Of a stretch of DNA of 53,258 nucleotides, positions 42,147-51,030 are shown one piece after another. Where the stretch lies: contig URQQ01000033.1 of the NCBI GenBank assembly GCA_900549995.1, positions 1 through 53,258 of the forward strand, given 5' to 3'. Position numbers and translations under genes: made by a program. Every line of letters begins with the position of its first letter. Within the stretch, counting starts at the first letter, position 1. The notes below the pieces were generated by a model. The model saw nothing but the letters and a program-made list of their open reading frames with translations. It did not search any database and had not been told where the DNA came from. The stretch comes from an uncultured Lachnospiraceae bacterium. Its GTDB lineage: Bacteria > Bacillota > Clostridia > Lachnospirales > Lachnospiraceae.

Positions 42147-43130
42147 TTAAAGTCTTATTTCTTTATCGTACTTATGCTTTATCCGGTATTCTCTCGGAGA
42201 CATTTTATATTTCTCATGAAATTTACGGTAAAAATAACTGCTGTTTTCATATCCGACCGCAGCCATAATGTCTGCGATTGTAAGTCCCGTTTCTATCAGA
42301 AGTTCTACTGCTTTCCGAAAGCGCTGTCGTTGAAGCAGTTCCTGGAATGTAAATCCAGTCCCCCTTTTAATCATTTTGCATAACCCCGATACCGACTGGT
42401 TCATGTCCTGGGCGAGTTCCGTAAGTGTCGCATCCTTATAGTGGTAATTGATATACTGCAGCGTTGTGTTGATCAGGATATCCCGGTAACTCTGCGAGGA
42501 TGCCTCTCTGACAGTATCAATATGATTCAGAAGATGAAGGAATATAAGCCCCATGGAGATCTGATTGATATTGTCCTCATGATCTCCTCCATGAAGCAGG
42601 GACATGACAATATTCTCCATAAGATTCTCAACTGCCATATTGTCACTTGTACCAAATACCAGATATTGAGGATTATAGGTATCCCTTCTCAATGTATTTA
42701 CAAGGAAATCCGCAAGAATATTCCCTTTTCCAAGCATGGACAGCGGAATATCGAAAAATTCCGGCAATGCAATAAAGTTAATTCCGATATCGCTCTGCTC
42801 TGCCTTTTTGATTCCATGTTTTACATGCTGGTTCATAAAAAGCAGATCCCCGGGAAGAAGTTTAATCTCTTTCCCGTCAATCTGATGGGTGATGCTTCCT
42901 TTACACACATAGGCAATCTCAATATAATTATGGGAGTGAGGCGGAAAATCAATGAACCTGGTGTGTGTGCGTACTGTAATATACTTTCCTTTTTTCAGCA
43001 GCTTCTCACTGTCAATGACAAAGGTAGGGGTGTCGGTATAGATTTCCTTTTTCACATCACCATTACCCTTTAAGATTTCTTTCTCTTCATCGGTTATTAC
43101 CATCAACTCATCCAATAACTGTTTTTTCAC
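42147..43130 (-). CDS. AraC family regulator, probable rhamnose activator
   Basis: A 327-residue regulator starting at a GTG (43130) with AAGGAAGGGA upstream. The N-terminal cupin (about 45-140; FIDFPPHSHNYIEIAYVCKG and LLPGDLLFMN) is the sugar-sensing part. The C-terminal double HTH includes TLTELAQDMNQSVSGLCKMI and IADIMAAVGYENSSYFYRKF, ending MSPREYRIKH. It lies about 1.2 kb upstream of the rhamnose operon on the same strand, separated by two small genes, and is the only sugar regulator nearby. Rhamnose as inducer is inference. Confidence 0.85.
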   Translation of the reverse strand: MKKQLLDELMVITDEEKEILKGNGDVKKEIYTDTPTFVIDSEKLLKKGKYITVRTHTRFIDFPPHSHNYIEIAYVCKGSITHQIDGKEIKLLPGDLLFMNQHVKHGIKKAEQSDIGINFIALPEFFDIPLSMLGKGNILADFLVNTLRRDTYNPQYLVFGTSDNMAVENLMENIVMSLLHGGDHEDNINQISMGLIFLHLLNHIDTVREASSQSYRDILINTTLQYINYHYKDATLTELAQDMNQSVSGLCKMIKRGTGFTFQELLQRQRFRKAVELLIETGLTIADIMAAVGYENSSYFYRKFHEKYKMSPREYRIKHKYDKEIRL

Positions 43131-43157
43131 CCAATCCCTTCCTTTCAGAAACTGAAT

Positions 43158-43469
43158 CTACTCTGTAACAATTTCTTTAATTCCACTGATATTATCAATT
43201 CTCAATACCCTCACCTTTTTCTTTGATTTCTCTACTCTCTCAAGCATAATCCATTCTTCATCCACATCTGTCAGAATTCCCTTTACACTATATATAGCAT
43301 CAATAGAGACCAATGACTTTTTAAGAACAATTTCACAGTTCTTGTCAAGAAATTGTGGAACCACTTCTTTGTAAGAAATATCCTTTTTCAACTCCTTCTC
43401 CTCTTTTTTATATTCGCAGATTATATAAATCAAAAGCCCAATAACTACAATCACAAGAAAATTGGTCAT
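43158..43469 (-). CDS. small membrane-anchored protein with a domain shared with the upstream XRE regulator
   Basis: A 103-residue protein with one N-terminal membrane helix (residues 3-18, FLVIVVIGLLIYIICE), a charged linker and a beta-rich domain (about 45-100). The domain segment VDEEWIMLERVEKSKKKVRV with IDNISGIKEI resembles the C-terminal part of the neighbouring XRE protein (VNEEWIRVEYMRVKE and LNAVNGFEVV), an Sm/SH3-like barrel pattern. Its ATG overlaps the XRE stop (ATGA). I suggest a partner that holds or titrates the regulator at the membrane; this is inference. Confidence 0.7.
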   Translation of the reverse strand: MTNFLVIVVIGLLIYIICEYKKEEKELKKDISYKEVVPQFLDKNCEIVLKKSLVSIDAIYSVKGILTDVDEEWIMLERVEKSKKKVRVLRIDNISGIKEIVTE

Positions 43470-43930
43470 ACCTTCTCCTCCACAACTTCGAACCCATTCA
43501 CAGCATTCAGCTCAACCAGTTTCACCACATTCTCTTTCTTAAATGGATTGTTCTCTTTCACCCTCATATATTCAACACGAATCCATTCCTCATTTACATC
43601 CAGAACTTTCATCTTCCCACCATTTACAGAATCAACCAGCAGATCCAGGTCTGAACACTCCATTAATACGGTCTTACCTACAAGACTCTTCAAGATATGG
43701 TTCTCTTTCTCTTTTCTTTTCTGAGCTACAATTTCTACATTATTAGCTGCAAGATCATCCAAACTGATATTATAAATCTCTGCGAGTTCTTTTGCCTTAT
43801 CCAGTGATGGTGCTCCCTGTCCACACTCCCAGTTCGATATCGTCTGTCTTGATACTGACAACATCTCCGCTAGTTCCTGCTGGCTGTAATTATACTTCTT
43901 CCGAAGTATCATCAAATTTTCTCCAAGCAT
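43466..43930 (-). CDS. XRE family regulator with a C-terminal beta domain
   Basis: A 154-residue regulator. The Cro/C1-type HTH is at about 6-60 (LRKKYNYSQQELAEMLSVSR and QTISNWECGQGAPSLDKAKE), followed by a linker and a beta-rich domain (about 80-150) that the overlapping small membrane protein also carries. AAAGGA precedes the ATG, and a TATAAT-like -10 lies in the 45 bases upstream without a clear -35. The pair forms a two-gene operon. The target genes are unknown. Confidence 0.85.
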   Translation of the reverse strand: MLGENLMILRKKYNYSQQELAEMLSVSRQTISNWECGQGAPSLDKAKELAEIYNISLDDLAANNVEIVAQKRKEKENHILKSLVGKTVLMECSDLDLLVDSVNGGKMKVLDVNEEWIRVEYMRVKENNPFKKENVVKLVELNAVNGFEVVEEKV

Positions 43931-44080
43931 AATTTTTTTCCTTTCGTTTATATGTTTGTGCCTTTATTATAGAAAACAATCAGAATAAATACCAGCAAAT
44001 CCATTTGGAATTTTATCAAATTCCTTTGACAGAAGAATATTTTCTTTATAATACCACTTTAGAAACAAAATAGTTTCACC

Positions 44081-44122
44081 AAATAGAATGGCCAGTGGAT
44101 TTCTCCCCTGGCCATTCTATTT
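44081..44122. terminator. 15-bp hairpin ending the fatty-acid operon
   Basis: Arms 44081-44095 (AAATAGAATGGCCAG) and 44108-44122 are perfect complements around 12 bases, 20 bases after the MarR stop. The minus-strand tail is GGUGAAACUAUUUUG. It separates the fab operon from the XRE unit; 43931-44080 shows no gene. Confidence 0.8.
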
Positions 44123-44141
44123 GATGGAACCATTTTCTTTA

Positions 44142-44579
44142 TTATCTCCCATAACTTTTAAAAAACTCAGACAATCCATCCAGCGTCTTTATCAGAACCG
44201 GAAGTTCTTCATCATTCAGACGTTTCACAACCGCATCTGTCATCTGCATATGAAATTCATTATGATGGTTGTATGCTTTGATTCCTTTGTCCGTCAGCAT
44301 AATATTCACAACCCGGCGGTCCGTTTCACTCCGCATACGGGACACGTATTTTTTATTCACGAGACTGTTCATTGATGTTGTAAGAGATCCCACGGTAATT
44401 TTAAGCTTCTTGGCAATGGCAGACATATTATTGCCCTCAAGACCGACCGCCTCAATGATATGCATATCATTGTTCGTAATATCTTTAAATTCTTCAGTTA
44501 TAATTGCTTTCTCTTCCAGTTCCCAGATTTCATTAAACAAGTGAACCAGGATATTGTTTATCGTCTCGTAACTATCCAC
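44142..44579 (-). CDS. MarR family regulator at the end of the fatty-acid operon, FabT-like
   Basis: A 145-residue winged-helix protein. The HTH is about residues 50-72 (MSAIAKKLKITVGSLTTSMN), followed by the wing SRMRSETDRRVVNIMLTDKG. The start is taken as the GTG at 44579, with GAGGAG 7 bases upstream; the longer frame from 44618 lacks a site. In many Firmicutes a MarR protein of this size, FabT, sits with the fab genes and represses them with acyl-ACP. Position at the operon's end supports the same role here. Its binding site is not in this window. Confidence 0.85.
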   Translation of the reverse strand: MDSYETINNILVHLFNEIWELEEKAIITEEFKDITNNDMHIIEAVGLEGNNMSAIAKKLKITVGSLTTSMNSLVNKKYVSRMRSETDRRVVNIMLTDKGIKAYNHHNEFHMQMTDAVVKRLNDEELPVLIKTLDGLSEFFKSYGR

Positions 44580-44653
44580 GACATCTCTCCTCAATCTCTG
44601 ATATAAAGTCCAGAGCATCCGCTCTTATACATGCCCATGTTACATTTAGTGTA

Positions 44654-45718
44654 CTAGAAACCAAGCAAGGAGTCAATGACACTCTTTACAGTCTCTATCT
44701 TTTCCGCTTTATAAGCATTCGCTCCGCAGAACAGAAGCCCTTCATCCACCTCACCTTTGGCAGAATGAATCAGTGCATCTGTAATACAGTAAGGAATCTC
44801 TGCCGGATTGCATTTATGAAGACATCTGTGACAAGGGGAATGTGGAATTCTGCCTTCTTTGATTACTCTCTCCATAAATGGATTCATAATTGCCCTTCCC
44901 GGCATTCCCACCGGGCTCTGTACAATCACGATATCCTCTTTCCCGGCATTTATATAACACTGCTTAAACTTTTCGTCAGCATCACATTCCTTCGTTGTGA
45001 CAAAACGGCTTGCCACCTGAATCCCATCTGCCCCGAGGTCAAATGCGTGTTTTGCCTGTTCTGCATTTTCAATCCCGCCTGCAATCACTACCGGAATCTT
45101 AATTCCATATTTTTCTCCATAGGTTTTCACGGTATCCATAATTGCAAGAATTTCTTCATCGTATACAGTGTCACTGAATACTTCCAGCTGCTCTTTATGA
45201 AATCCCAGATGTCCGCCAGCCTTCGGTCCTTCAATCACAACCATGTCCGCAGTCCGGTTAAATTTACGATCCCAGTATTTCAGGATGACCTTTGCCGATT
45301 TATCGGTAGAGACGATCGGCGCGATCTTGGTTCCGGATTCTGCTACATAAGAGGGAAGGTCTGTCGGAAGTCCTGCACCGGAGATAATCAGATCCGCACC
45401 TGTATCTACAACCGCCTTTACATACTCTCCATAATGCTGCATCGCAACCATGATGTTGAATCCAATCACACCCTCCGGTGCCGTTTCCCGTGCTTTCTCA
45501 TACTCACTTTTGATTGCTCTTAAGTTCGCAGATACTGGATCCCTGTCAAAATCAGGTTCCCGGTAACCGATCTGTGCGGAAGAGATGATCCCAATGCCGC
45601 CTTCTTTCGCAACTGCCCCGGCAAGTCCCGATAAACTGATGCCGACTCCCATACCGCCCTGCACAATCGGAAGCTTTGCTGTCAGAGACCCTATTTTAAG
45701 TGGTGATAATTCTTTCAT
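44654..45718 (-). CDS. nitronate monooxygenase/FabK-like flavoprotein
   Basis: A 354-residue FMN-dependent TIM-barrel oxidoreductase. LPIVQGGMGVGISLSGLAGAV (residues 15-35 in part), the phosphate-binding VIAGGIENAEQ and DGIQVASRFVTT, and EGPKAGGHLG near residue 164 are family motifs. A cysteine cluster (PCHRCLHKCNPAEIPYC) lies near the C-terminus and may bind a metal or cluster. It differs from the FabK at the right edge but shares the fold. In the fab operon it follows accDA by 15 bases. It may detoxify nitronates or be a second enoyl-reductase-like enzyme; the reaction is not certain. Confidence 0.85.
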   Translation of the reverse strand: MKELSPLKIGSLTAKLPIVQGGMGVGISLSGLAGAVAKEGGIGIISSAQIGYREPDFDRDPVSANLRAIKSEYEKARETAPEGVIGFNIMVAMQHYGEYVKAVVDTGADLIISGAGLPTDLPSYVAESGTKIAPIVSTDKSAKVILKYWDRKFNRTADMVVIEGPKAGGHLGFHKEQLEVFSDTVYDEEILAIMDTVKTYGEKYGIKIPVVIAGGIENAEQAKHAFDLGADGIQVASRFVTTKECDADEKFKQCYINAGKEDIVIVQSPVGMPGRAIMNPFMERVIKEGRIPHSPCHRCLHKCNPAEIPYCITDALIHSAKGEVDEGLLFCGANAYKAEKIETVKSVIDSLLGF

Positions 45719-45733
45719 TTTTCTGCCCTTCCC

Positions 45734-47467
45734 CTACATATTACGGAAACGTTGATAACGCTTTTCGATTAATTCTTCTTCCGGCATATTCAGATACTTG
45801 TCAAAGAATTCATTCAGCAGACGATCCATCTGTGCCGTAACCTCTGAAAGATTTTCCACTGTCAAATGTATCGGTTCACCAATCACCTGTTCAACAATTC
45901 CTGACTTTTTCAGATCCTTCGCTGTCAGTTTCATGACATTTGCCGCCTCTTCTGCCCTTTTACTGTCTTTCCAGAGAATACTTGCAAAGCCTTCCGGCGA
46001 AAGAATCGAATAAACAGAATTCTCAAGCATCCATACTTCATCCGCTACTGCCATCGCAAGTGCGCCTCCGCTTCCGCCTTCTCCGATGACCACAGATACA
46101 ACCGGAACTGTAAGCCCTGACATCTCATAGAGATTGCGGGCAATTGCCTCACCCTGTCCCCGTTCCTCTGCCTCCAGACCGCAGAACGCCCCAGGCGTAT
46201 CTACAAAACAGATCACGGGACGGTGGAATTTCTCTGCCTGTTTCATCAGTCTTAATGCTTTGCGGTAGCCATCCGGTGACGGCATTCCAAAGTTTCTCTC
46301 AATATTTTCTTTCGTTGTCTTTCCTTTGGCCTGTGCGATCACAGTCACCGGCATTCCATGGAATCTCGCCGTGCCTCCGATGATCGCCTTATCATCTTTG
46401 CAGTACCTGTCTCCATGAAATTCAATGAACTCTGTAAAAAGAGTGTCAATATAATCTCCGCCGACAGGACGGTCTTTCATCCTCGAGATCAGTACACGCT
46501 CCCATGCACTTTTCCCGGAAGATGCTGCCTCCGAATGATCTGACGGCATCCCGGATCCGAGATCTTCCACGATCACACGTCCCTGTTTCTTGTGAAGTGA
46601 CAGAATCTGTGACAACGTATCTTTTAAGTCTTCCCGCTCTACAATTTTATCTACAAATCCATGCTCAAGCAGGAACTCTGAGCGCTGGAACCCTTCCGGC
46701 AGTTTCTGTCCGATCGTCTGTTCAATGACTCTCGGCCCTGCAAATCCAATCAGAGCTTCCGGTTCCGCCAGGATAATATCCCCAAGCATCGCAAAACTTG
46801 CGGTCACTCCTCCAGTCGTAGGATTCGTCAATACCGGAATATACAAAAGTCCCGCATCACTGTGACGCTTCAAAGCCTGGGATGTCTTTGCCATCTGCAT
46901 CAGCGAAAAGATCCCTTCCTGCATTCTGGCTCCCCCAGAACATGTGAAAATAATCACCGGAAGTTTTTCCCTGGTCGCTCTTTCTACAGCCCTTGTAATC
47001 TTCTCTCCCACAATTTCGCCCATGCTGGCCATCATAAATCTTCCGTCCATCACTGCGATTACAGCCTGATTTCCTCCGATTCTCACTTTTCCAGTGACAA
47101 CCGCCTCATCAAGACCCGTCTTTTCTTTCAGCCCCATGAGCTTTTCTTCATATCCCTTATAATGCATCGGATTACAGACAGCCATCTCTTCATCCCACTC
47201 TTCAAAACTGTCCTCATCCGCAACCATCTCTACTCTCCGGTATGCATGTACCCGGAAATAACTATGGCATTTCGGGCAGATATAGTATCCATTTTTCACG
47301 TCTTCCGTCAGAATTGCAGCCTTACAGGAATTACATTTTCTCAAAAGTCCTTCCGGAGCCTCAGGCCGAATACCATCCACTTTGATGCCGCCCGCCTCAT
47401 GTGCTTCTTTCACCAGAGATATATAATTTTTCCTGTTCGTCTTTTTAAACATTTCTTTTAAATTCAT
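45734..47467 (-). CDS. accDA: acetyl-CoA carboxylase carboxyltransferase, fused beta and alpha subunits
   Basis: A single 577-residue protein replacing separate AccD and AccA. The N-terminal zinc finger uses Cys45, Cys48, Cys64 and Cys67. The beta half runs to about residue 290 (FTCSGGARMQEGIFSLMQMA, GFAGPRVIEQTIGQKLPEGF). After a short linker the alpha half follows (RDARTQ-like regions absent; FVDTPGAFCGLEAEERGQGE and VIGEGGSGGALAMAVAD are present). It moves the carboxyl from biotin to acetyl-CoA, forming malonyl-CoA. The fusion guarantees equal amounts of both subunits. It is 11 bases after accC. Confidence 0.95.
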   Translation of the reverse strand: MNLKEMFKKTNRKNYISLVKEAHEAGGIKVDGIRPEAPEGLLRKCNSCKAAILTEDVKNGYYICPKCHSYFRVHAYRRVEMVADEDSFEEWDEEMAVCNPMHYKGYEEKLMGLKEKTGLDEAVVTGKVRIGGNQAVIAVMDGRFMMASMGEIVGEKITRAVERATREKLPVIIFTCSGGARMQEGIFSLMQMAKTSQALKRHSDAGLLYIPVLTNPTTGGVTASFAMLGDIILAEPEALIGFAGPRVIEQTIGQKLPEGFQRSEFLLEHGFVDKIVEREDLKDTLSQILSLHKKQGRVIVEDLGSGMPSDHSEAASSGKSAWERVLISRMKDRPVGGDYIDTLFTEFIEFHGDRYCKDDKAIIGGTARFHGMPVTVIAQAKGKTTKENIERNFGMPSPDGYRKALRLMKQAEKFHRPVICFVDTPGAFCGLEAEERGQGEAIARNLYEMSGLTVPVVSVVIGEGGSGGALAMAVADEVWMLENSVYSILSPEGFASILWKDSKRAEEAANVMKLTAKDLKKSGIVEQVIGEPIHLTVENLSEVTAQMDRLLNEFFDKYLNMPEEELIEKRYQRFRNM

Positions 47468-47478
47468 TCTGATCTCTC

Positions 47479-48816
47479 CTACATCATGTTTTCAATGAAT
47501 TCGATGTCAATATTACCTGCCTGATAGTCATGGTTGTTAATGATCTCATACTGGAAATCTACGTTCGTATCAATTCCTTCGATCAGCACTTCTCCAAGTG
47601 CGCTTCGCATCTTTGTAATTGCCTCTTCCCGGTTCTTTGCATATACTGTCAGTTTCGCAAGCATGGAATCGTAGTACGGAGGCACTGTATATCCGCTGTA
47701 AATGGCAGAGTCAATACGCACTCCCTTTCCTCCCGGCAGATACATATCTGTGATTGTACCCGGAGACGGACGGAAATTCTTTGCCGGATTCTCTGCGTTG
47801 ATTCTGCACTCAATCGCGTGGCCTGTGATCTTTATCTCTTCCTGTTGATAAGAAAGCGGAAGCCCTGAAGCAATCCGGATCTGTTCTTTGATAAGGTCTA
47901 CACCTGTCACCCATTCTGTTACCGGATGTTCTACCTGGATTCTCGTATTCATTTCCATAAAATAGAAATTGCCCGACTTCTCCAGCAGAAACTCAATGGT
48001 ACCGGCATTGACATAATGTGCAGCTTTTGCCGCTTTTACAGCTGCTTCCCCCATCTTCTGGCGGAGTTCTTCTGAAAGTACGGCAGAGGGCGCCTCTTCA
48101 ATCATCTTCTGATGATTTCTCTGAATGGAACAGTCACGTTCACCAAGATGAATGACGTTGCCCTGGCTGTCTGCGAGAATCTGGAACTCGATATGCCTTG
48201 GATGCTGTACAAAATGTTCAATGTACATTGTCTCGTCACCAAACGCCATCTTCGCTTCCTTCTGTGCCGTATTAAAGCTGTTCTCAAATTCCTCCGGATT
48301 CTGAGCCACACGCATTCCCTTGCCGCCGCCGCCAAGAGCTGCCTTGATGATCACCGGATAGCCGATTTCCTCTGCGATCCCCGCACCAACAGCCGCATCA
48401 TAGATCGGCTCCTTACTTCCCGGGATCACCGGAACATCCGCTGCAACCATCGTATTTCTTGCTTCCTGCTTATGCCCCATCTTACGGATAACTTCGGAAG
48501 ACGGCCCGACAAATGTAATATTACATTTCTCACAGAGTTCTACAAACTTGCTGTTCTCTGAAAGAAATCCAAATCCCGGATGGATCGCGTCCGCACCAGA
48601 TACGAGTGTCGCACTGATAATCCGCTCCATATTCAGATAACTCTCTGTCGAAGAAGCAGGCCCGATACAGACGGACTCATCCGCAAGCTGGGTATGAAGT
48701 GCCTCTTTATCTGCCTCAGAATATACTGCAACTGTTTCAATTCCCATTTCCCTGCACGCGCGGATAATCCGGACTGCAATTTCTCCACGGTTCGCAATCA
48801 ATACTTTCTTAATCAT
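47479..48816 (-). CDS. accC: acetyl-CoA carboxylase, biotin carboxylase subunit
   Basis: ATP-grasp enzyme carboxylating the biotin on AccB with bicarbonate. It has 445 residues, the standard length. LIANRGEIAVRIIRACREMG (6-25), the ATP loop AALGGGGKGMRVA, the catalytic EAPSAVLSEELR region and MEMNTRIQVEHPVTE are present. GGTGGAAG precedes the ATG at 48816. It is 8 bases after fabZ. Confidence 0.97.
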   Translation of the reverse strand: MIKKVLIANRGEIAVRIIRACREMGIETVAVYSEADKEALHTQLADESVCIGPASSTESYLNMERIISATLVSGADAIHPGFGFLSENSKFVELCEKCNITFVGPSSEVIRKMGHKQEARNTMVAADVPVIPGSKEPIYDAAVGAGIAEEIGYPVIIKAALGGGGKGMRVAQNPEEFENSFNTAQKEAKMAFGDETMYIEHFVQHPRHIEFQILADSQGNVIHLGERDCSIQRNHQKMIEEAPSAVLSEELRQKMGEAAVKAAKAAHYVNAGTIEFLLEKSGNFYFMEMNTRIQVEHPVTEWVTGVDLIKEQIRIASGLPLSYQQEEIKITGHAIECRINAENPAKNFRPSPGTITDMYLPGGKGVRIDSAIYSGYTVPPYYDSMLAKLTVYAKNREEAITKMRSALGEVLIEGIDTNVDFQYEIINNHDYQAGNIDIEFIENMM

Positions 48817-48824
48817 ACTTCCAC

Positions 48825-49253
48825 CTAACCAATCATAAATGTTAACTCTGCAGTCGCTGCCACTTTGCCATCCACCGTTGCAACGGCTTCCCCGACTCCG
48901 ACAGGTCCTTTGCGCTTAATAATCCTTGTCTCCAGTTTCAGCTTATCTCCTGGTTTTACTTTTTCTTTGAAACGGCATTTGTTAATCCCTCCGAAGAACC
49001 CAATCTTTCCTTTGTTCTCCTCAAGACTTAAAATGGCAACGCTTCCAACCTGCGCCAACGCTTCCACAATCAGTACCCCCGGCATCACCGGCTCCTGCGG
49101 GAAATGTCCTCTGAAAAAGTCTTCATGGAATGTAACGCATTTATAACCTACCGCATATTCCCCCGGTACATAGTCTTCTATATAATCTACCAGCAGAAAC
49201 GGATGTCTGTGCGGAAGAATCTCTTCTATCTGTTTGATATCTAATCTGTTCAT
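48825..49253 (-). CDS. fabZ: 3-hydroxyacyl-ACP dehydratase
   Basis: Hot-dog-fold dehydratase making trans-2-enoyl-ACP. It has 142 residues. The catalytic pair is His50 (RGHFPQEPVMPGV) and Glu64 (VEALAQ). The N-terminal ILPHRHPFLLVD is typical. AAAGGA precedes the ATG. It lies between accB and accC, the common order in Firmicute fab operons. No FabA or FabN is visible; whether this protein also isomerises for unsaturated fatty acids cannot be told. Confidence 0.96.
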   Translation of the reverse strand: MNRLDIKQIEEILPHRHPFLLVDYIEDYVPGEYAVGYKCVTFHEDFFRGHFPQEPVMPGVLIVEALAQVGSVAILSLEENKGKIGFFGGINKCRFKEKVKPGDKLKLETRIIKRKGPVGVGEAVATVDGKVAATAELTFMIG

Positions 49254-49270
49254 GTCTCGTATCCTTTCTG

Positions 49271-49738
49271 TTACACAATCCGAAATAGCGGCTGTCCGTA
49301 TTCCACTGCCTCGCCATTTTGTACATAAATCTCAGCAATTGTTCCGTCGAATTCACTCTCGATATCATTCATCAGCTTCATCGCCTCTACAATTGCAAGC
49401 GTCTGTCCGGCTTTTACAGTATCACCCACTTTTACAAATGCATCTGCATCTTCCGACGGCGCCGCATAGAAGGTTCCTACAAGCGGCGATTTCATCACAT
49501 TGCCCGCTGCCTCGTCATCTGCGGATACGGCCTCTTTTTCAGGTTCCTTCGTAACTTTCACAGGCGCCGCATTTACTGCAGCCTGTACCGGGATTGCCAC
49601 CGGTGCTTCCTGCGCTGCCTGAACCTGCATCATATCTTTTGTAAGAGAAATCTTAACACCTTTTTCTTCATATTTCAGTCCGGTCAGGCTGGAATCAGAG
49701 ACCGCCTGTATTAACGCTATCAGATTTTCAAATTCCAT
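49271..49738 (-). CDS. accB: biotin carboxyl carrier protein
   Basis: A 155-residue carrier of acetyl-CoA carboxylase. The biotin attachment site is Lys121 in VEAMKLMND within the C-terminal biotinyl domain (about 80-155, starting MKSPLVGTFY). Between it and a short N-terminal dimer segment lies an Ala/Pro/Val-rich linker (about 40-75), which provides flexibility. GAGGAG precedes the ATG. It lies 15 bases after fabF and 17 before fabZ. Confidence 0.96.
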   Translation of the reverse strand: MEFENLIALIQAVSDSSLTGLKYEEKGVKISLTKDMMQVQAAQEAPVAIPVQAAVNAAPVKVTKEPEKEAVSADDEAAGNVMKSPLVGTFYAAPSEDADAFVKVGDTVKAGQTLAIVEAMKLMNDIESEFDGTIAEIYVQNGEAVEYGQPLFRIV

Positions 49739-49753
49739 AAGAACTCCTCTTTT

Positions 49754-50995
49754 CTATCCTTCATACTTCTTTACTAATAAAGTTGCATTATGTCCGCCAA
49801 ATCCAAGGGAATTGCTGATCGCAACATTCACATCCTGGTGTACGGGGCTTCCGATCACATAATCAAGATCGCACTCTTCATCTGTTTCCGCTGTGCCGAC
49901 TGTCTGATGGATGAATCCGTCATTGATGGATTTGACACAAGTGATAAATTCCACACCGCCGGCTGCTCCAAGCAGATGTCCGATCATTGATTTTGTCGAG
50001 TTGATTTTCAGATGTTTTGCATCTTCTCCAAATGCAAGCTTGATCGCACGTGTCTCAAACAGGTCATTGTGGTGTGTACTTGTTCCGTGCGCATTGACAT
50101 AATCTACTTCCGAAGGTTTTACCCCCGCTTCTTCCATCGCATATGTCATTGCTTTTGCCGCACCGCTTCCGTCATCGACCGGCGATGTGATGTGATATGC
50201 GTCACAGGTAGCTCCATAACCCGCGATCTCCGCATAGATATGAGCCCCTCTTTTCTTTGCATGCTCTAATTCTTCTAATACAACAACACCTGCACCTTCT
50301 CCGATCACAAATCCGCTTCTGTCTTTGTCAAACGGGATAGAGGCACGCATCGGATCCTCACTGGATGTCAGCGCTGTCAGGCTTGTAAATCCTGCAACTC
50401 CGACCGGCGTAATCGAACTCTCTGTTCCGCCCGCCAGCATCACCTCTGCATCTCCATACTGGATTGCACGGAAAGCATCACCGATGGAATGGCTTCCGGT
50501 TGCACAGGCCGTGACAACATTGGTACATTTTCCTTTCGTTCCAAGGTGGATGGCAACATTTCCCGCAGCCATGTTGCTGATCATCAGCGGTACTGTCAGA
50601 GGATTCACACGTGCCGGTCCCTTCTCAAGGATCTTCTTATGCTCTCTTTCAACGGTCTGAAGGCTTCCGATCCCGGAACCTACACAGACACCGACACGGT
50701 ACGGATCTTCTTTCTCCATGTCAAGCTTCGCATCCTCGAATGCTTCTTTTGCTGCCGCTACCGCATACTGGGAGAACGCTTCCATTCTCTTTGCGGATTT
50801 AAAATCCATGTGATCCTTCGCATTGAAGTCTTTTACCTCTGCCGCCAGTTTCACTTTATATTCAGTTGTATCGAATTTTGTATTCTCACCAATTCCGACT
50901 TTCCCGGCCTTGATGCCTTCCCAAAATTCATTCACATTATTACCGATCGGGGTGACTGCTCCCAATCCTGTTACAACGACTCTTCTTTTCTCCAT
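49754..50995 (-). CDS. fabF: 3-oxoacyl-ACP synthase II
   Basis: Elongating condensing enzyme that adds malonyl-ACP units. It has 413 residues. The catalytic triad is Cys164 (VTACATGSHS), His303 (NAHGTSTHHND) and His340 (STKSMIGHLLGAAGG). VVVTGLGAVTPIGNN at the start is standard. AGGAG precedes the ATG. It follows fabG by 35 bases. The size and motifs fit FabF rather than FabB. Confidence 0.97.
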   Translation of the reverse strand: MEKRRVVVTGLGAVTPIGNNVNEFWEGIKAGKVGIGENTKFDTTEYKVKLAAEVKDFNAKDHMDFKSAKRMEAFSQYAVAAAKEAFEDAKLDMEKEDPYRVGVCVGSGIGSLQTVEREHKKILEKGPARVNPLTVPLMISNMAAGNVAIHLGTKGKCTNVVTACATGSHSIGDAFRAIQYGDAEVMLAGGTESSITPVGVAGFTSLTALTSSEDPMRASIPFDKDRSGFVIGEGAGVVVLEELEHAKKRGAHIYAEIAGYGATCDAYHITSPVDDGSGAAKAMTYAMEEAGVKPSEVDYVNAHGTSTHHNDLFETRAIKLAFGEDAKHLKINSTKSMIGHLLGAAGGVEFITCVKSINDGFIHQTVGTAETDEECDLDYVIGSPVHQDVNVAISNSLGFGGHNATLLVKKYEG

Positions 50996-51030
50996 CTTAA
51001 ATTCTCCTGCTTATTTCACGAATCCCTGAA

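Noticed and set aside
44765..45523. 252-codon plus-strand frame opposite the flavoprotein gene
   Set aside because: It lies fully antisense to a clear enzyme gene, and its translation is Cys/Ile/Phe/His-rich without domains. It is a shadow of codon bias.
45734..47467. AccDA fusion suspected to be an assembly or frame error
   Set aside because: The frame is continuous, both halves carry intact motifs and the linker is natural; fused forms are known in clostridia.
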